DNA of 64,000 nucleotides from Peltaster fructicola (lineage: Eukaryota > Ascomycota > Dothideomycetes): contig CP051140.1 in the NCBI GenBank assembly GCA_001592805.2, positions 621,501-685,500 on the forward strand, read 5' to 3'. Shown here piece after piece: positions 1-8,691 of this stretch. A model generated the notes under the pieces. It did no database searches. It saw nothing but the letters and a program-made list of their open reading frames with translations, and was not told where the DNA came from. A program made the position numbers and the translations under genes. Numbering within the stretch: position 1 is the stretch's first letter; the number at the start of each line of letters is the position of its first letter.

Positions 1-294
1 CCTGTCATTGGGGTCATCTCAATGCATCAAGATCTCGCTATGGTGGACGCCATGAGTGTCGGCATGTTCGTACAGACGCTTATGCTTGCCTTGACAGAGC
101 GAGGTTTGGGAACGTGCTTGCAGGTGTCTGTCGCTGGTTATCCTGAGGTATTGAAGCGTGGTTTCAAGCTCGAACACGATCAGATGATACTTTGTGGCAT
201 CTGTATTGGCTGGCCTGCTGTCGATGCTGCGGTGAACAACATGCATATTGGACGCGAAGACATAGCTAAGGAGATTACATTCCTCACTGAGTGA
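1..294 (+). CDS. Nitroreductase-family protein, C-terminal part
   Basis: The reading frame is open from the first base of the window and stops at 292-294, so only about the last 97 residues are present. The visible part has the usual C-terminal half of FMN-dependent nitroreductases: a helix rich in small residues (ALTERGLGTCLQ) followed by a strand LCGICIGWP, the place where the family normally reads GIAIGYP. Members reduce nitro compounds or quinones with NAD(P)H as flavin dimers. The substrate cannot be told from this fragment. The next gene downstream is an MFS transporter on the same strand, 428 bp away, with no evidence of a shared function. Confidence 0.75.
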   Translation, partial: PVIGVISMHQDLAMVDAMSVGMFVQTLMLALTERGLGTCLQVSVAGYPEVLKRGFKLEHDQMILCGICIGWPAVDAAVNNMHIGREDIAKEITFLTE

Positions 295-722
295 ATGCAA
301 TGCCGGTACCATAGCGGAAGAGTAGAGACACTAGTGATGGGGCACAAGTAAAGGTGGCTGCAACAGTCTAGAATGATTTGTGTAGTGAATGAACATCTGG
401 TCGTCAGTAGCTCCTTCCCCGCAGCCACCGGAGCGCGAGGCCGGCGCCATTTTGGGGTAGCCAACTTAGAGAGACAAGACCTCTTCCACACGCACGCAGC
501 TGTCGATCTAGACACAATCATAGCCGGCTCGTGGTGGGAATAGTGAGCCATGAGAAAGCTTGCCGAGTGAATTGCTCTAAGGTGGGTTCTTCGGAGTATA
601 AACTAACGCGACCAGCGCAGCTCTGCTTTCTTTCTTTTTCTCAGTCACTTCCTTCTATTTCGCTCGCACGAAGCTACAAGCCCAAAGCCATACTAGCGGC
701 TACGGTCTTATCAGCAGGCAAG
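295..722 (+). promoter_or_regulatory. Intergenic region and promoter of the MFS transporter
   Basis: No gene is visible here. A TATAAA box sits at 597-602, about 120 bp before the transporter start, and is followed by a pyrimidine-rich stretch around 620-660, a common fungal core-promoter layout. The first part is presumably the 3' UTR of the nitroreductase. Confidence 0.45.
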
Positions 723-2377
723 ATGGACAGCGACAGTGGTAACTACGACGCTGAGAAGAGGGTTCAGGCTACACACGGCGAGGATGTTTCCCACGAGTTA
801 TATGACCCAGATGCAGGTTGCTCAGATGCTGAGAGGTTGGCAAGAGTGCGTACGCAGGTGCGATTGTCGACGCTGGCCGCTGACATAGCTACAGGACAAG
901 AAGCTCGTTCGAAGGCTGGACTGGATGCTCATCCCGTGGCTGAGTTTCCTGTATCTGGTCTCCTTCCTTGACCGAACGAACATTGGCAACGCTAAGATCG
1001 ACGGTCTGATCGACGACCTCCACATGACCAACGGCCAGTACGCTGCTGCGCTGTCGCTCTTCTTCGTGTCATACGCCGGTTTCGAGCCGTTGACAAACGT
1101 CTTGCTGAAGAGAATGAGACCAAGCATCTTCTTGCCGATCATCATGACTCTGTGGGGATGTTGTATGACGTTTATGGGGTGTGTTATAGCCGTTCACAGA
1201 TGCTATATGTGGGTACTGATGAGTGTACAGACTCTGCCACGACTTCTCTGGTCTTGCAGCTGCACGGTTCTTCCTTGGAGTGTTCGAAGCTGGTCTTTTC
1301 CCAGGTGTCAACTACTATCTCTCATGCTGGTATAAGAGGAGCGAGTTTGGCATTCGCGCCGCCATCTTTTTCTCAGCTGCTGCGCTGGCTGGGTCTTTTG
1401 GTGGTCTGCTCGCAGCAGCGATCGCACAAATGGGTGGTGTCGGTGGAAAGCCGGGCTGGGCTTGGATCTTTATACTCGAAGGCCTGGCCACAGTGCTCAT
1501 CGGTGTTGCCAGCTACTGGCTGGTGCACGATTTCCCACAAGAGGCGAAGTTTTTGTCAGCAGATGATCGTGCCCGTGTCATCAGGAGACTCAAACTCGAC
1601 GGTCAGTCATCGGCAGAGCATGAGTCCTTCAAGATGGAGTACTTCTGGGCATCAGTCAAGGACTGGAAGACATGGGCCTTCGCCGTGGTCTACATGGGTT
1701 GCGACGGACCACTCTACGCATTCTCACTGTTCCTGCCGACCATCATTCAGCAACTCGGGTACACGAGCACCACGGCGAACTTGCTCTCCGTCCCACCCTA
1801 TGCCGTGGCTGCTGTCATGACTATCTTCGTTGGATGGATCGCCGATCGCACGAAGCAGCGTGGTCTCTGCAACATCGGTTGTTCGTTCTTCGGCATAATC
1901 GGCTTCGCTATGCTTCTTGGCTCCCAGGACCCTCACGTAAAGTACGCTGGAACATTCCTTGGCGCCTTGGGCATCTACCCATGTATCGCAAACACTATCT
2001 CCTGGGCGGCCAACAACGTCGAAGGCTCCTACAAGCGTGGCATCACTCTGGGTTTTGTCATTGGTTGGGGTAACCTCAACGGTGTCATGTCTAGTAACAT
2101 CTACCGCAGCCAAGACGCTCCAAAGTTCATTCCAGGTCACTCAGTCGTGCTCGCTTACCTCGTTCTGTTCCTGCTTGGCGGCAGTGTCCTCACACACTTC
2201 ACACTCAAGGCAGAGAACAAGAGCAGAGCAGCTGGAAAACGTGACCATTGGATTGAGGGCAAGACAGAGAAGGAGATTGAAATGCTTGGCGACAAGCGGT
2301 ATGTATCACTGCAGCTTTGTTCACTCATCATCATGCTAATTCCTCCACACAGACCAGACTTCGTCTATACGACCTAG
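723..2377 (+). CDS. MFS transporter, Dal5/allantoate permease (ACS) family
   Basis: Predicted proton-coupled plasma-membrane importer of an organic anion such as allantoate, a vitamin or a carboxylate. Four exons were placed: 723-845, 895-1178, 1231-2298 and 2353-2377, giving introns of 49, 52 and 54 bp with GT-AG ends. Exon 2 starts with a charged helix and then LSFLYLVSFLDRTNIGNAK, the family hallmark in TM1. The loop NVLLKRMRPS after TM2 and the motif RFFLGVFEAGLFPGVNYYLS in TM4 are also typical. About twelve membrane segments are expected over roughly 500 residues. The last intron is a multiple of three without a stop, so retention would add 18 residues; the spliced end, GDKRPDFVYTT, matches the family. 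The substrate is not predictable from sequence alone. Confidence 0.85.
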
Positions 2378-2656
2378 ATAAGGACACTCATATAAGCAAA
2401 CGTATAATGTCAATCTTGCCTGTGCATCAGAAGTCATCATATCCTTGGTAAGTGCCGACAATCCCTGATACAGCGATAGGGATCTCGCACGGCAGAGCAC
2501 CACTTCACTCTGAGTGCCTCGCAGACCGCAATGCTGCTCACAATAGAACAATGCTCCCATCGCAAGCTACGGGAATGAGCCTGGTCAAGACCTCGCGCTG
2601 TATCAGTAACGCATTGTAGCATTCATATTCGAGAGACGACATCAGGTACATACCCA

Positions 2657-3802
2657 TCAGCGCAAACGCACTGCAGGCCCAACGCTGCCAGTATCGAATA
2701 TCTCGACCACGCCACTTCCCAATGCTTCAGCCAGCACATAGTCAAATTCAAGACCCATGAACTCTCTCCACTTACGAGTCCTACCAACCAGAAGACCACT
2801 GCTTTCGCCTCTCACCCTCTTCTTCTCGCCAACTTCGGCATTGCCCAAGCTACCATTCCACTTTTCTTTGAGCAGATCGATCGTGCCCTCCTTCCACTTG
2901 GGCGACATCTGTCGAAGCAGGAAGATGAGATGCGTCCTCGCACTCGCAAGTAGCTTCAGATAAGCACCAGTATTCGGCAAGCTGAACGTCATCTCTCTGG
3001 CTTGAAGCTCGTTCTGTCGAGCGTTTGGAGCAGCACGCGTGGAGGATGTGGCCAGCATGCTACCACTGCCACCATTCTCATGCACAGCACCAATGCCACC
3101 AATTGCTGCGAACGTTCCTGTTGGAGCAGAAGAGCCAGCAGAGGAGACGTTTAGCAAAGAACTTGTTGTTGGAGCCTTGAACAGATCACCAAGACTCGCA
3201 GTCAGTGCCGCGGGTGTGGTCAAACAACCACTGGTGACCAAGGCACGGATCTCAGCAGAAGAGAAGTTGTCCGTACGGGTTGAAAGACTGGTTGATTTTG
3301 ACTTCATAAGCTCGATGTACTTGTCTTTGAGCTCGTCTGACAAGGAACAGCTTCTAACACAATCCTCCCAGTCCGCGACCAAGACGATGCCATCGCCTAT
3401 AGCCGTGCCTCCTTTTCCTCTACCAGGAATGCTGACCTTCCTTATTACCCCTCGAGCCACAAGCCGAGCTAGTTCTCTCTCCGTAGAAGTCGGACTCGAG
3501 CTCAGAGCGTACAAGTGGGCGAGACTCACAATCGGTGGTAGAGTTGTGCGGAAACGAAGTGTTGTCGATATCTGAGTCGAATTCATGCCAGCTCGCTCAG
3601 GCAGTGCTTCAAAGCGATGCTCCTTGATGTATTCGATCAGACTGACGATGTCTTGTCGCACACCTTCTGGAGGCAGTGAGCTGATCGCTCCAACATCGTC
3701 TAACCGGAGGGTCGCTGCATTTCGACTCCCAGGCTTCGTACGCTTGAGCGTCGACAGTGGCGAGGAGCGACTTGGTTGCAGAGGATTTTGAGACCGGGGC
3801 AT
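2657..3802 (-). CDS. STK19: STK19-like winged-helix protein
   Basis: Single-exon gene of about 381 residues. The body resembles the fungal members annotated as serine-threonine kinase 19: a basic N-terminal tail, a block around RQDIVSLIEYIKEHRFEALP, then a winged-helix-like section with ARLVARGVIRKVSIPGRGKGG and a later DLLKEKWNGSLGNAEVG region. No kinase motifs (glycine loop, HRD, DFG) are seen. In animals STK19 is now regarded as a DNA-binding factor of transcription-coupled repair, so a nuclear DNA-repair role is the better guess, by family inference. The start at 3802 (MPRSQN) is chosen because the 13 residues upstream look like leader sequence; 3841 is the alternative in-frame start. Confidence 0.7.
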   Translation of the reverse strand: MPRSQNPLQPSRSSPLSTLKRTKPGSRNAATLRLDDVGAISSLPPEGVRQDIVSLIEYIKEHRFEALPERAGMNSTQISTTLRFRTTLPPIVSLAHLYALSSSPTSTERELARLVARGVIRKVSIPGRGKGGTAIGDGIVLVADWEDCVRSCSLSDELKDKYIELMKSKSTSLSTRTDNFSSAEIRALVTSGCLTTPAALTASLGDLFKAPTTSSLLNVSSAGSSAPTGTFAAIGGIGAVHENGGSGSMLATSSTRAAPNARQNELQAREMTFSLPNTGAYLKLLASARTHLIFLLRQMSPKWKEGTIDLLKEKWNGSLGNAEVGEKKRVRGESSGLLVGRTRKWREFMGLEFDYVLAEALGSGVVEIFDTGSVGPAVRLR

Positions 3803-4248
3803 CTTCAGCCCTGACCCTGCCGCCTCGATTCGGTTGTGCAAGGTACGTGATACCTATCACGCATTGCGAGGTCACCGCGGGTGTTCAGCAAATGCTGCAG
3901 AAAGACAATCTGATAAATGCCTCCCACAGCGCATGTATAGTTTGCCACGCGAGTCGCACATGCGCGCAAGCTTCTGATTGGCTGTCAGCGCCGTAGGACT
4001 CACGTCATTCGTATGACAGCGACGTTTTCAGCGTGCATGGCACGCAATGCATTACCCAGCAGACATAGCCGTTTGCCCGTAGAGAATTGTCTTACTCCTC
4101 CATACTGTTCGAAAGCATACAGTTTCACGCGAGAAGCATTCTGATATTCCCACCAAGCAGTCACTCACTTCCCGAGCAAATTGCATGGAGGATCAGAAGT
4201 TGGCACAGGCCACACGTGTCGTCACCACCCCTTGGTTGAGCTGTCACA
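3803..4248. other. Divergent intergenic region STK19 / DGAT2
   Basis: 446 bp between two divergent starts, so it must hold both promoters. I see no clear TATA box and no open reading frame of note. The only candidate motif is a CACGTG (E-box) core at about 4213-4218, roughly 35 bp before the acyltransferase ATG. Confidence 0.4.
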
Positions 4249-7143
4249 ATGGCTGTACAATCAGGCATGACATCTCAATTCGATTTTGATTTCGAGCAAG
4301 AGCCATACTCATACGGCGCGGAACAAGCATTGTCAGAGCAAGAACGTTCATTCGAAGAGCTTGAGGCTGCTGTCAAGGAAACACCACCTCGTCCAATCTA
4401 CGGTCACGGCAGAACTAACTCTGAACCACGAGCTATTGGAGATGTTATAGACGAAAGCGAGAGACTATTACCACCCGGAAGTCCAGGCTTGAGACACACG
4501 AAAGGCAGATTGGAAAGTAACACGAGGTTGTCACCCAACACGTCGGAGAGCTTTGCAGACGTTGTGAAGCACGAACCGGCTAACCCGACCACGCCATCGA
4601 ATCCTTTCAGCGAGCGAGCGACGAAGAAGAAGTCTCCAAGCTTGAGTGAAGGCTTTCCTCGCATTGTGAAAGACGGCGATCCCATAACACCTCTTACTCC
4701 TACCATGCCTTCCAAGAAAGCAAAGCATTCCAAGTCGAAGGACCAACCAAACATCCCTCATGCAGATGGTGGCAGTGAGCAGCCTACAACATCGACTGGT
4801 ACAACAGAGAGCTATGCTGAGGTTGTCAAGCATGAGCCTAGCGCAGAGACGGACAGGACGTTGTCTCATGCACCTCCGCAGCACTTGCAGCAAGAAGAGA
4901 CAGTCGACCACAGCTTCAAGAAAGAAGATGCAAGGAAACTGGAGAGCCTTGCTCAAGATACCAAGCAGCAAGTTGAAGAGCATAAACACACGGCTGCTCA
5001 GAATACCAAGCAGCGTGATGTGAAGCAAGAGCACACAGCCGCTCAGAATACCAGGCAGCGTGACGTGAAGCAAGAGCACACAGTTGCTCAGGACATCAAG
5101 CAACAGGTTGTGAAGCAGGAGCACACAGCGATCCTAAGCGGCAAGCAGACAGATGGAGCCAGACAGACGACATCTAGCCGTGCTGTCTCGGAACAGGAGG
5201 CTGATCGCAAGGAAAACACGCAGCAAGAAACTCATCAGGCGGGTAGTGACCTTGCAAATGGGCACGGCAGTGTTCAGTCCAAGAAGCAAAACAACTCACG
5301 ACCTGACAAACACACTCAGAACCCAGAGGTGTCAACCTCGACAACCAATGGCACAAATTATGCAGAAGTTGTGAAGCGTGAGCCAACGAGTCCATCCCTC
5401 CCATCCCAAGACTCGGCCGAACTGCACAAGAAGCCAAGCCACAACGGAATCAAGCAAGAGGAAGAAGAAGATTTTGCAGACACAGCGACAGCTATTGCAG
5501 AAGAGGATGCAGCACCAACCTTGGAGGGCTCGGGCAAAGACTCGAGCGCGCGCTCACCGCATCGTCGAGCTCATAAGAAGGCTTCCTCGAGGTCGTTGGA
5601 CAACAGCGCCAATAGGGCATTGCAACAAGCGCTGCGGGAGACTGAAACGCTGCCGAAGAAGACAACAGAGGCTAGAGACCCGGAAGAGCAGAAGGAACAG
5701 CAGACGAACAATGCACAAAACGCTGAGGCAGAAGATCACAAGGAACAGCAGACGAACAATGCACAAAACGCTGAGGCAGAAGAACAGAAGGAACACCAGA
5801 CGAACAGTGAACAAAACGCTGAGGCAGAAGATCAGAAGGAACACCAGACGAGCAACGAGCAGAACGCCGAGGCAGAAGAGCCAGGTACGCTTGTATACGA
5901 GAACTACAATTCTCGCTCAGGCACCAATCTTGCTTCCGTCATATTGGACTCGGAATTCGAACTTGCTGCAGAGCAACAAAAGAACAAGGACATCACGTCC
6001 TCGGAGACGAATGTCACCAAAAGCCGAGATAGCAAGCTTGTGTCTGGTCGTCGTGCTGGCGCTGGCTGGGCACGATCAGCAATCAGATGGGCACCATTGA
6101 ACGTCCCTTTGCAACGACGATTGCAGACATTGGCAGTGCTAATGCACAGTCTTTCGATCGGTGGCATGCTTGCCATCTTCTTTGCCCTGTGCGCTATACC
6201 CATCTTTTGGCCCATCTTACTACCATATCTGCTCTACGTCCTGCTTTCACGGGCTCCCTCTGACGGTACGCTTGCCCTTCGCAAAGAATGGATCAGGCGA
6301 AGCAAGTTTTGGTCATTGTTCGCATCATACTTTCCTGCTCGACTGCACCGTACGGTGGAGCTCGAGCCTACCCGCAAGTACATCTTCGGATATCACCCTC
6401 ACGGCATCATCAGTCATGGAGCGTTCGCGGCTTTCACAACTGAGGCACTCGGCTTTGGACAGCTCTTCCCTGGCATCACCAACACTCTCTTAACACTTGA
6501 CAGCAACTTCCGCATCCCTCTTTATCGCGACTGGGCACTACGACTCGGCCTCGCCAGTGTTTCGAGGGAGTCCTGCGAGAATCTACTATCGAAAGGTGGT
6601 CCTAACGGCGAAGGTATGGGTCGAGCAATCACTATCGTTATTGGTGGTGCACGAGAGTCGCTCGACGCAAAGCCTGGCACTCTCAACCTGGTCCTTGCCA
6701 GGCGTAAGGGCTTTGTCAAGCTTGCAGTAAGGACCGGTGCAGATCTGGTCCCAGTCCTCGCTTTTGGTGAGAACGACATGTACGATCAGATCAGCTCAGA
6801 CACTCACCCATGGATACACAAAGTCCAAATGATGGTGAAGAAGTTCATGGGCTTCACTGTGCCTCTGTTTCACGCACGAGGTGAGTCGCAAATCTTATGT
6901 CAATCAAGGGTGCCACTAACGTATACAGGCATCTTCAACTATGATGTCGGCATCATGCCATATCGCCGACCTGTGAACATTGTCGTTGGACGACCAATTA
7001 AGACGATCCAGTCGAGGAAGCCCGACTCTGAGTATGTCGACCAACTTCACAAGCAATATACCGACGAATTACTGCATATGTGGGAGGAGTGGAAGGATGT
7101 CTTTGCACCACAACGCAACTGTGAGCTGGCTATCATAGAATAA
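4249..7143 (+). CDS. DGA1: Diacylglycerol acyltransferase (DGAT2 family) with giant N-terminal tail
   Basis: Makes triacylglycerol from diacylglycerol and acyl-CoA at the ER and lipid droplets. The catalytic part starts near residue 620: a hydrophobic hairpin (ALCAIPIFWPILLPYLLYVLL), then the DGAT2 block YIFGYHPHG with HPHG at 716-719, the RDWALRLGLASVSRESCENLL block and the GGARESLDAKPG block. One 48-bp intron (6881-6928, GTGAGT...ACAG) lies inside; it is frame-neutral, and removing it gives HARGIFNYDVG, the expected family reading. The spliced protein is about 948 residues, roughly twice the usual length of 350-550, because of a 600-residue low-complexity, charged N-terminal region with two tandem repeats and several copies of a Y/F-A-E/D-V-V-K-x-E-P motif (residues about 100, 187 and 370). 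This tail looks disordered and may be regulatory. Confidence 0.9.
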   Translation: MAVQSGMTSQFDFDFEQEPYSYGAEQALSEQERSFEELEAAVKETPPRPIYGHGRTNSEPRAIGDVIDESERLLPPGSPGLRHTKGRLESNTRLSPNTSESFADVVKHEPANPTTPSNPFSERATKKKSPSLSEGFPRIVKDGDPITPLTPTMPSKKAKHSKSKDQPNIPHADGGSEQPTTSTGTTESYAEVVKHEPSAETDRTLSHAPPQHLQQEETVDHSFKKEDARKLESLAQDTKQQVEEHKHTAAQNTKQRDVKQEHTAAQNTRQRDVKQEHTVAQDIKQQVVKQEHTAILSGKQTDGARQTTSSRAVSEQEADRKENTQQETHQAGSDLANGHGSVQSKKQNNSRPDKHTQNPEVSTSTTNGTNYAEVVKREPTSPSLPSQDSAELHKKPSHNGIKQEEEEDFADTATAIAEEDAAPTLEGSGKDSSARSPHRRAHKKASSRSLDNSANRALQQALRETETLPKKTTEARDPEEQKEQQTNNAQNAEAEDHKEQQTNNAQNAEAEEQKEHQTNSEQNAEAEDQKEHQTSNEQNAEAEEPGTLVYENYNSRSGTNLASVILDSEFELAAEQQKNKDITSSETNVTKSRDSKLVSGRRAGAGWARSAIRWAPLNVPLQRRLQTLAVLMHSLSIGGMLAIFFALCAIPIFWPILLPYLLYVLLSRAPSDGTLALRKEWIRRSKFWSLFASYFPARLHRTVELEPTRKYIFGYHPHGIISHGAFAAFTTEALGFGQLFPGITNTLLTLDSNFRIPLYRDWALRLGLASVSRESCENLLSKGGPNGEGMGRAITIVIGGARESLDAKPGTLNLVLARRKGFVKLAVRTGADLVPVLAFGENDMYDQISSDTHPWIHKVQMMVKKFMGFTVPLFHARGESQILCQSRVPLTYTGIFNYDVGIMPYRRPVNIVVGRPIKTIQSRKPDSEYVDQLHKQYTDELLHMWEEWKDVFAPQRNCELAIIE
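4987..5121 (+). repeat. 45-bp in-frame tandem repeat, three units
   Basis: Three consecutive 15-residue units (4987-5031, 5032-5076, 5077-5121), each of the form HTAAQNTKQRDVKQE with a few substitutions, lie in the N-terminal tail of the acyltransferase. A more diverged relative (LAQDTKQQVEEHK) precedes them. Each unit ends with a V-K-Q-E tetrapeptide. Confidence 0.9.
5683..5874 (+). repeat. 48-bp in-frame tandem repeat, four units
   Basis: Four 16-residue units of the type EEQKEQQTNNAQNAEA run head to tail in the DGAT2 N-terminal tail. Units 1 and 2 are nearly identical in DNA, and units 3 and 4 differ mainly by NN to NS or SN and AQ to EQ. This pattern fits recent local duplication, and copy number may vary between strains. 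Confidence 0.92.
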
Positions 7144-7613
7144 GCCGGGCTTCAGGAGAATGTGAGGCCATGATGGCAGTGCTGATGTATTTTACATGGA
7201 CGGCCTAACGACAACACATACTTGTATTCGTAGTTGCTGTCGACCGGCCTCATGAACGCCGTTCGACTTGCCTTGCTTCAAGGCGTCTCTATGATAGTAG
7301 AAATGGCTACATCGTTTGTACACTATCGATCAGCATACTAGTACAGTACAATGGGCATTCACAAACCCTACATGCTCTACCTACATGCACAACATCGACC
7401 TCGGATGAGGCTCATAATCATAGCCGGGGCCCCGCAAGCAAGATCGCCTTGACCCTCCAAGGGTAGACCCTAACAACACTCTTCGGCACAACTGGACCGT
7501 CACTCCACGGTCTATCTTTCGAATTAGCTCACAATGTAGGTACGATACATATAACTATCAGTTCAAGGTTACACTCTCTTGCGCCACTCTCCTCAAAGCA
7601 GCTGTCTTTCACA
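7144..7613. other. Intergenic region between DGAT2 and nitronate monooxygenase
   Basis: 470 bp with no supported gene. It presumably holds the 3' UTR of the acyltransferase and the promoter of the next gene. An AT-rich stretch (ACATATAACT) at about 7547-7556 is the only TATA-like sequence, 60-65 bp before the ATG. Confidence 0.4.
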
Positions 7614-8666
7614 ATGTCTCGACAGACACTTCGAACGCCGTTATGCGAGCTGCTCGGCATCGAGTACCCTATCATTCTCGCCGGTATGGCGCGCACATCA
7701 TCTGGACCTTTGGCAGCAGCTGTATCAAATGCAGGAGGTCTAGGCGTCATTGGAGGACTGGGCTACACGCCTGAGCAGCTGCGCGATATCATACATGAGA
7801 TCAAAGAGAACCTCAGCGACAAGAAGCTGCCGTTTGGAGTTGATCTTGCTTTGCCTCAAGTTGGTGGATCTGCAAGGAAGACCAACCACGATTACACACA
7901 TGGCCAGCTCGACGATCTGATCACCGTCGTGATAGAAGAGGGAGCTCGACTGTTCGTCAGTGCTGTTGGCGTCCCACCACCACATGTGATCAAGAGACTC
8001 CACGAGGCTGGTATACTGGTTATGAATATGGTCGGACATCCCAAGCACGCACACAAGGCGCTGAAAGCTGGTGTCGACATTGTCTGTCCACAGGGCGGAG
8101 AAGGAGGCGGTCACACCGGTGACATCGCTACTAGCATCCTCATACCTTCCGTCGTCGACGTCGCCCGACAATACAAGAGTCCTCTGACAGGGAAGCAAGC
8201 CATGGTTGTAGCTGCTGGTGGCATCTACAACGGTCGCTCGCTAGCTGCAATGCTCTCATTTGGTGCTGTTGGCGCCTGGGTAGGTACGCGGTTTGTGGCG
8301 TCAACCGAAGCTGGCTGCAGTCAGCAACACAAGGAAGCCGTGGTTTCTGCCGCTTTCGAGGATACTGTACGGACGCTGGTAGTCTCGGGCCGACCTCTCC
8401 GAGCGCGAATGAACGATTATCTCAAGACATGGGAGGTTGACAAGCCAGATCAGATTCGCAAGCTGTGCGATGCAGGTATCGTGCCAATGATTCAAGACAT
8501 GGAAGATGAGAAGGACGTCGATCTGCCATTCCTGATGGGCCAAGTAGCAGGTGTCATCAAGGAGATCAAGCCAGCCAAAGAGATCATGCACGAGATGGTT
8601 GCAGAGTGCGTAGATGTGCTCAAAGCCCAGCAGAGCTACCTTTCGACCGCTTCCAGCAAACTGTAA
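7614..8666 (+). CDS. Nitronate monooxygenase (2-nitropropane dioxygenase family)
   Basis: Intronless, 350 residues, the normal size for this FMN-dependent TIM-barrel family, which oxidises alkyl nitronates to carbonyls and nitrite. Visible hallmarks are the N-terminal strand LGIEYPIILAGMA, the glycine-rich AVSNAGGLGVIGGLG loop, the phosphate-binding segment GGEGGGHTGD and the late VVAAGGIYNGRSLAAMLSFGA motif followed by VGTRF. Its likely role is detoxifying nitronates such as propionate 3-nitronate. Its stop codon is only 25 bp from the stop of the convergent ATP-grasp gene, so the two 3' UTRs must overlap. Confidence 0.9.
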   Translation: MSRQTLRTPLCELLGIEYPIILAGMARTSSGPLAAAVSNAGGLGVIGGLGYTPEQLRDIIHEIKENLSDKKLPFGVDLALPQVGGSARKTNHDYTHGQLDDLITVVIEEGARLFVSAVGVPPPHVIKRLHEAGILVMNMVGHPKHAHKALKAGVDIVCPQGGEGGGHTGDIATSILIPSVVDVARQYKSPLTGKQAMVVAAGGIYNGRSLAAMLSFGAVGAWVGTRFVASTEAGCSQQHKEAVVSAAFEDTVRTLVVSGRPLRARMNDYLKTWEVDKPDQIRKLCDAGIVPMIQDMEDEKDVDLPFLMGQVAGVIKEIKPAKEIMHEMVAECVDVLKAQQSYLSTASSKL

Positions 8667-8691
8667 ATATACAATGATACCACCTTTTATC

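Noticed and set aside
7614-8666. Nitronate monooxygenase as a mycosporine pathway enzyme
   Set aside because: No step of the known pathway needs a nitronate oxidase; proximity alone is not enough.
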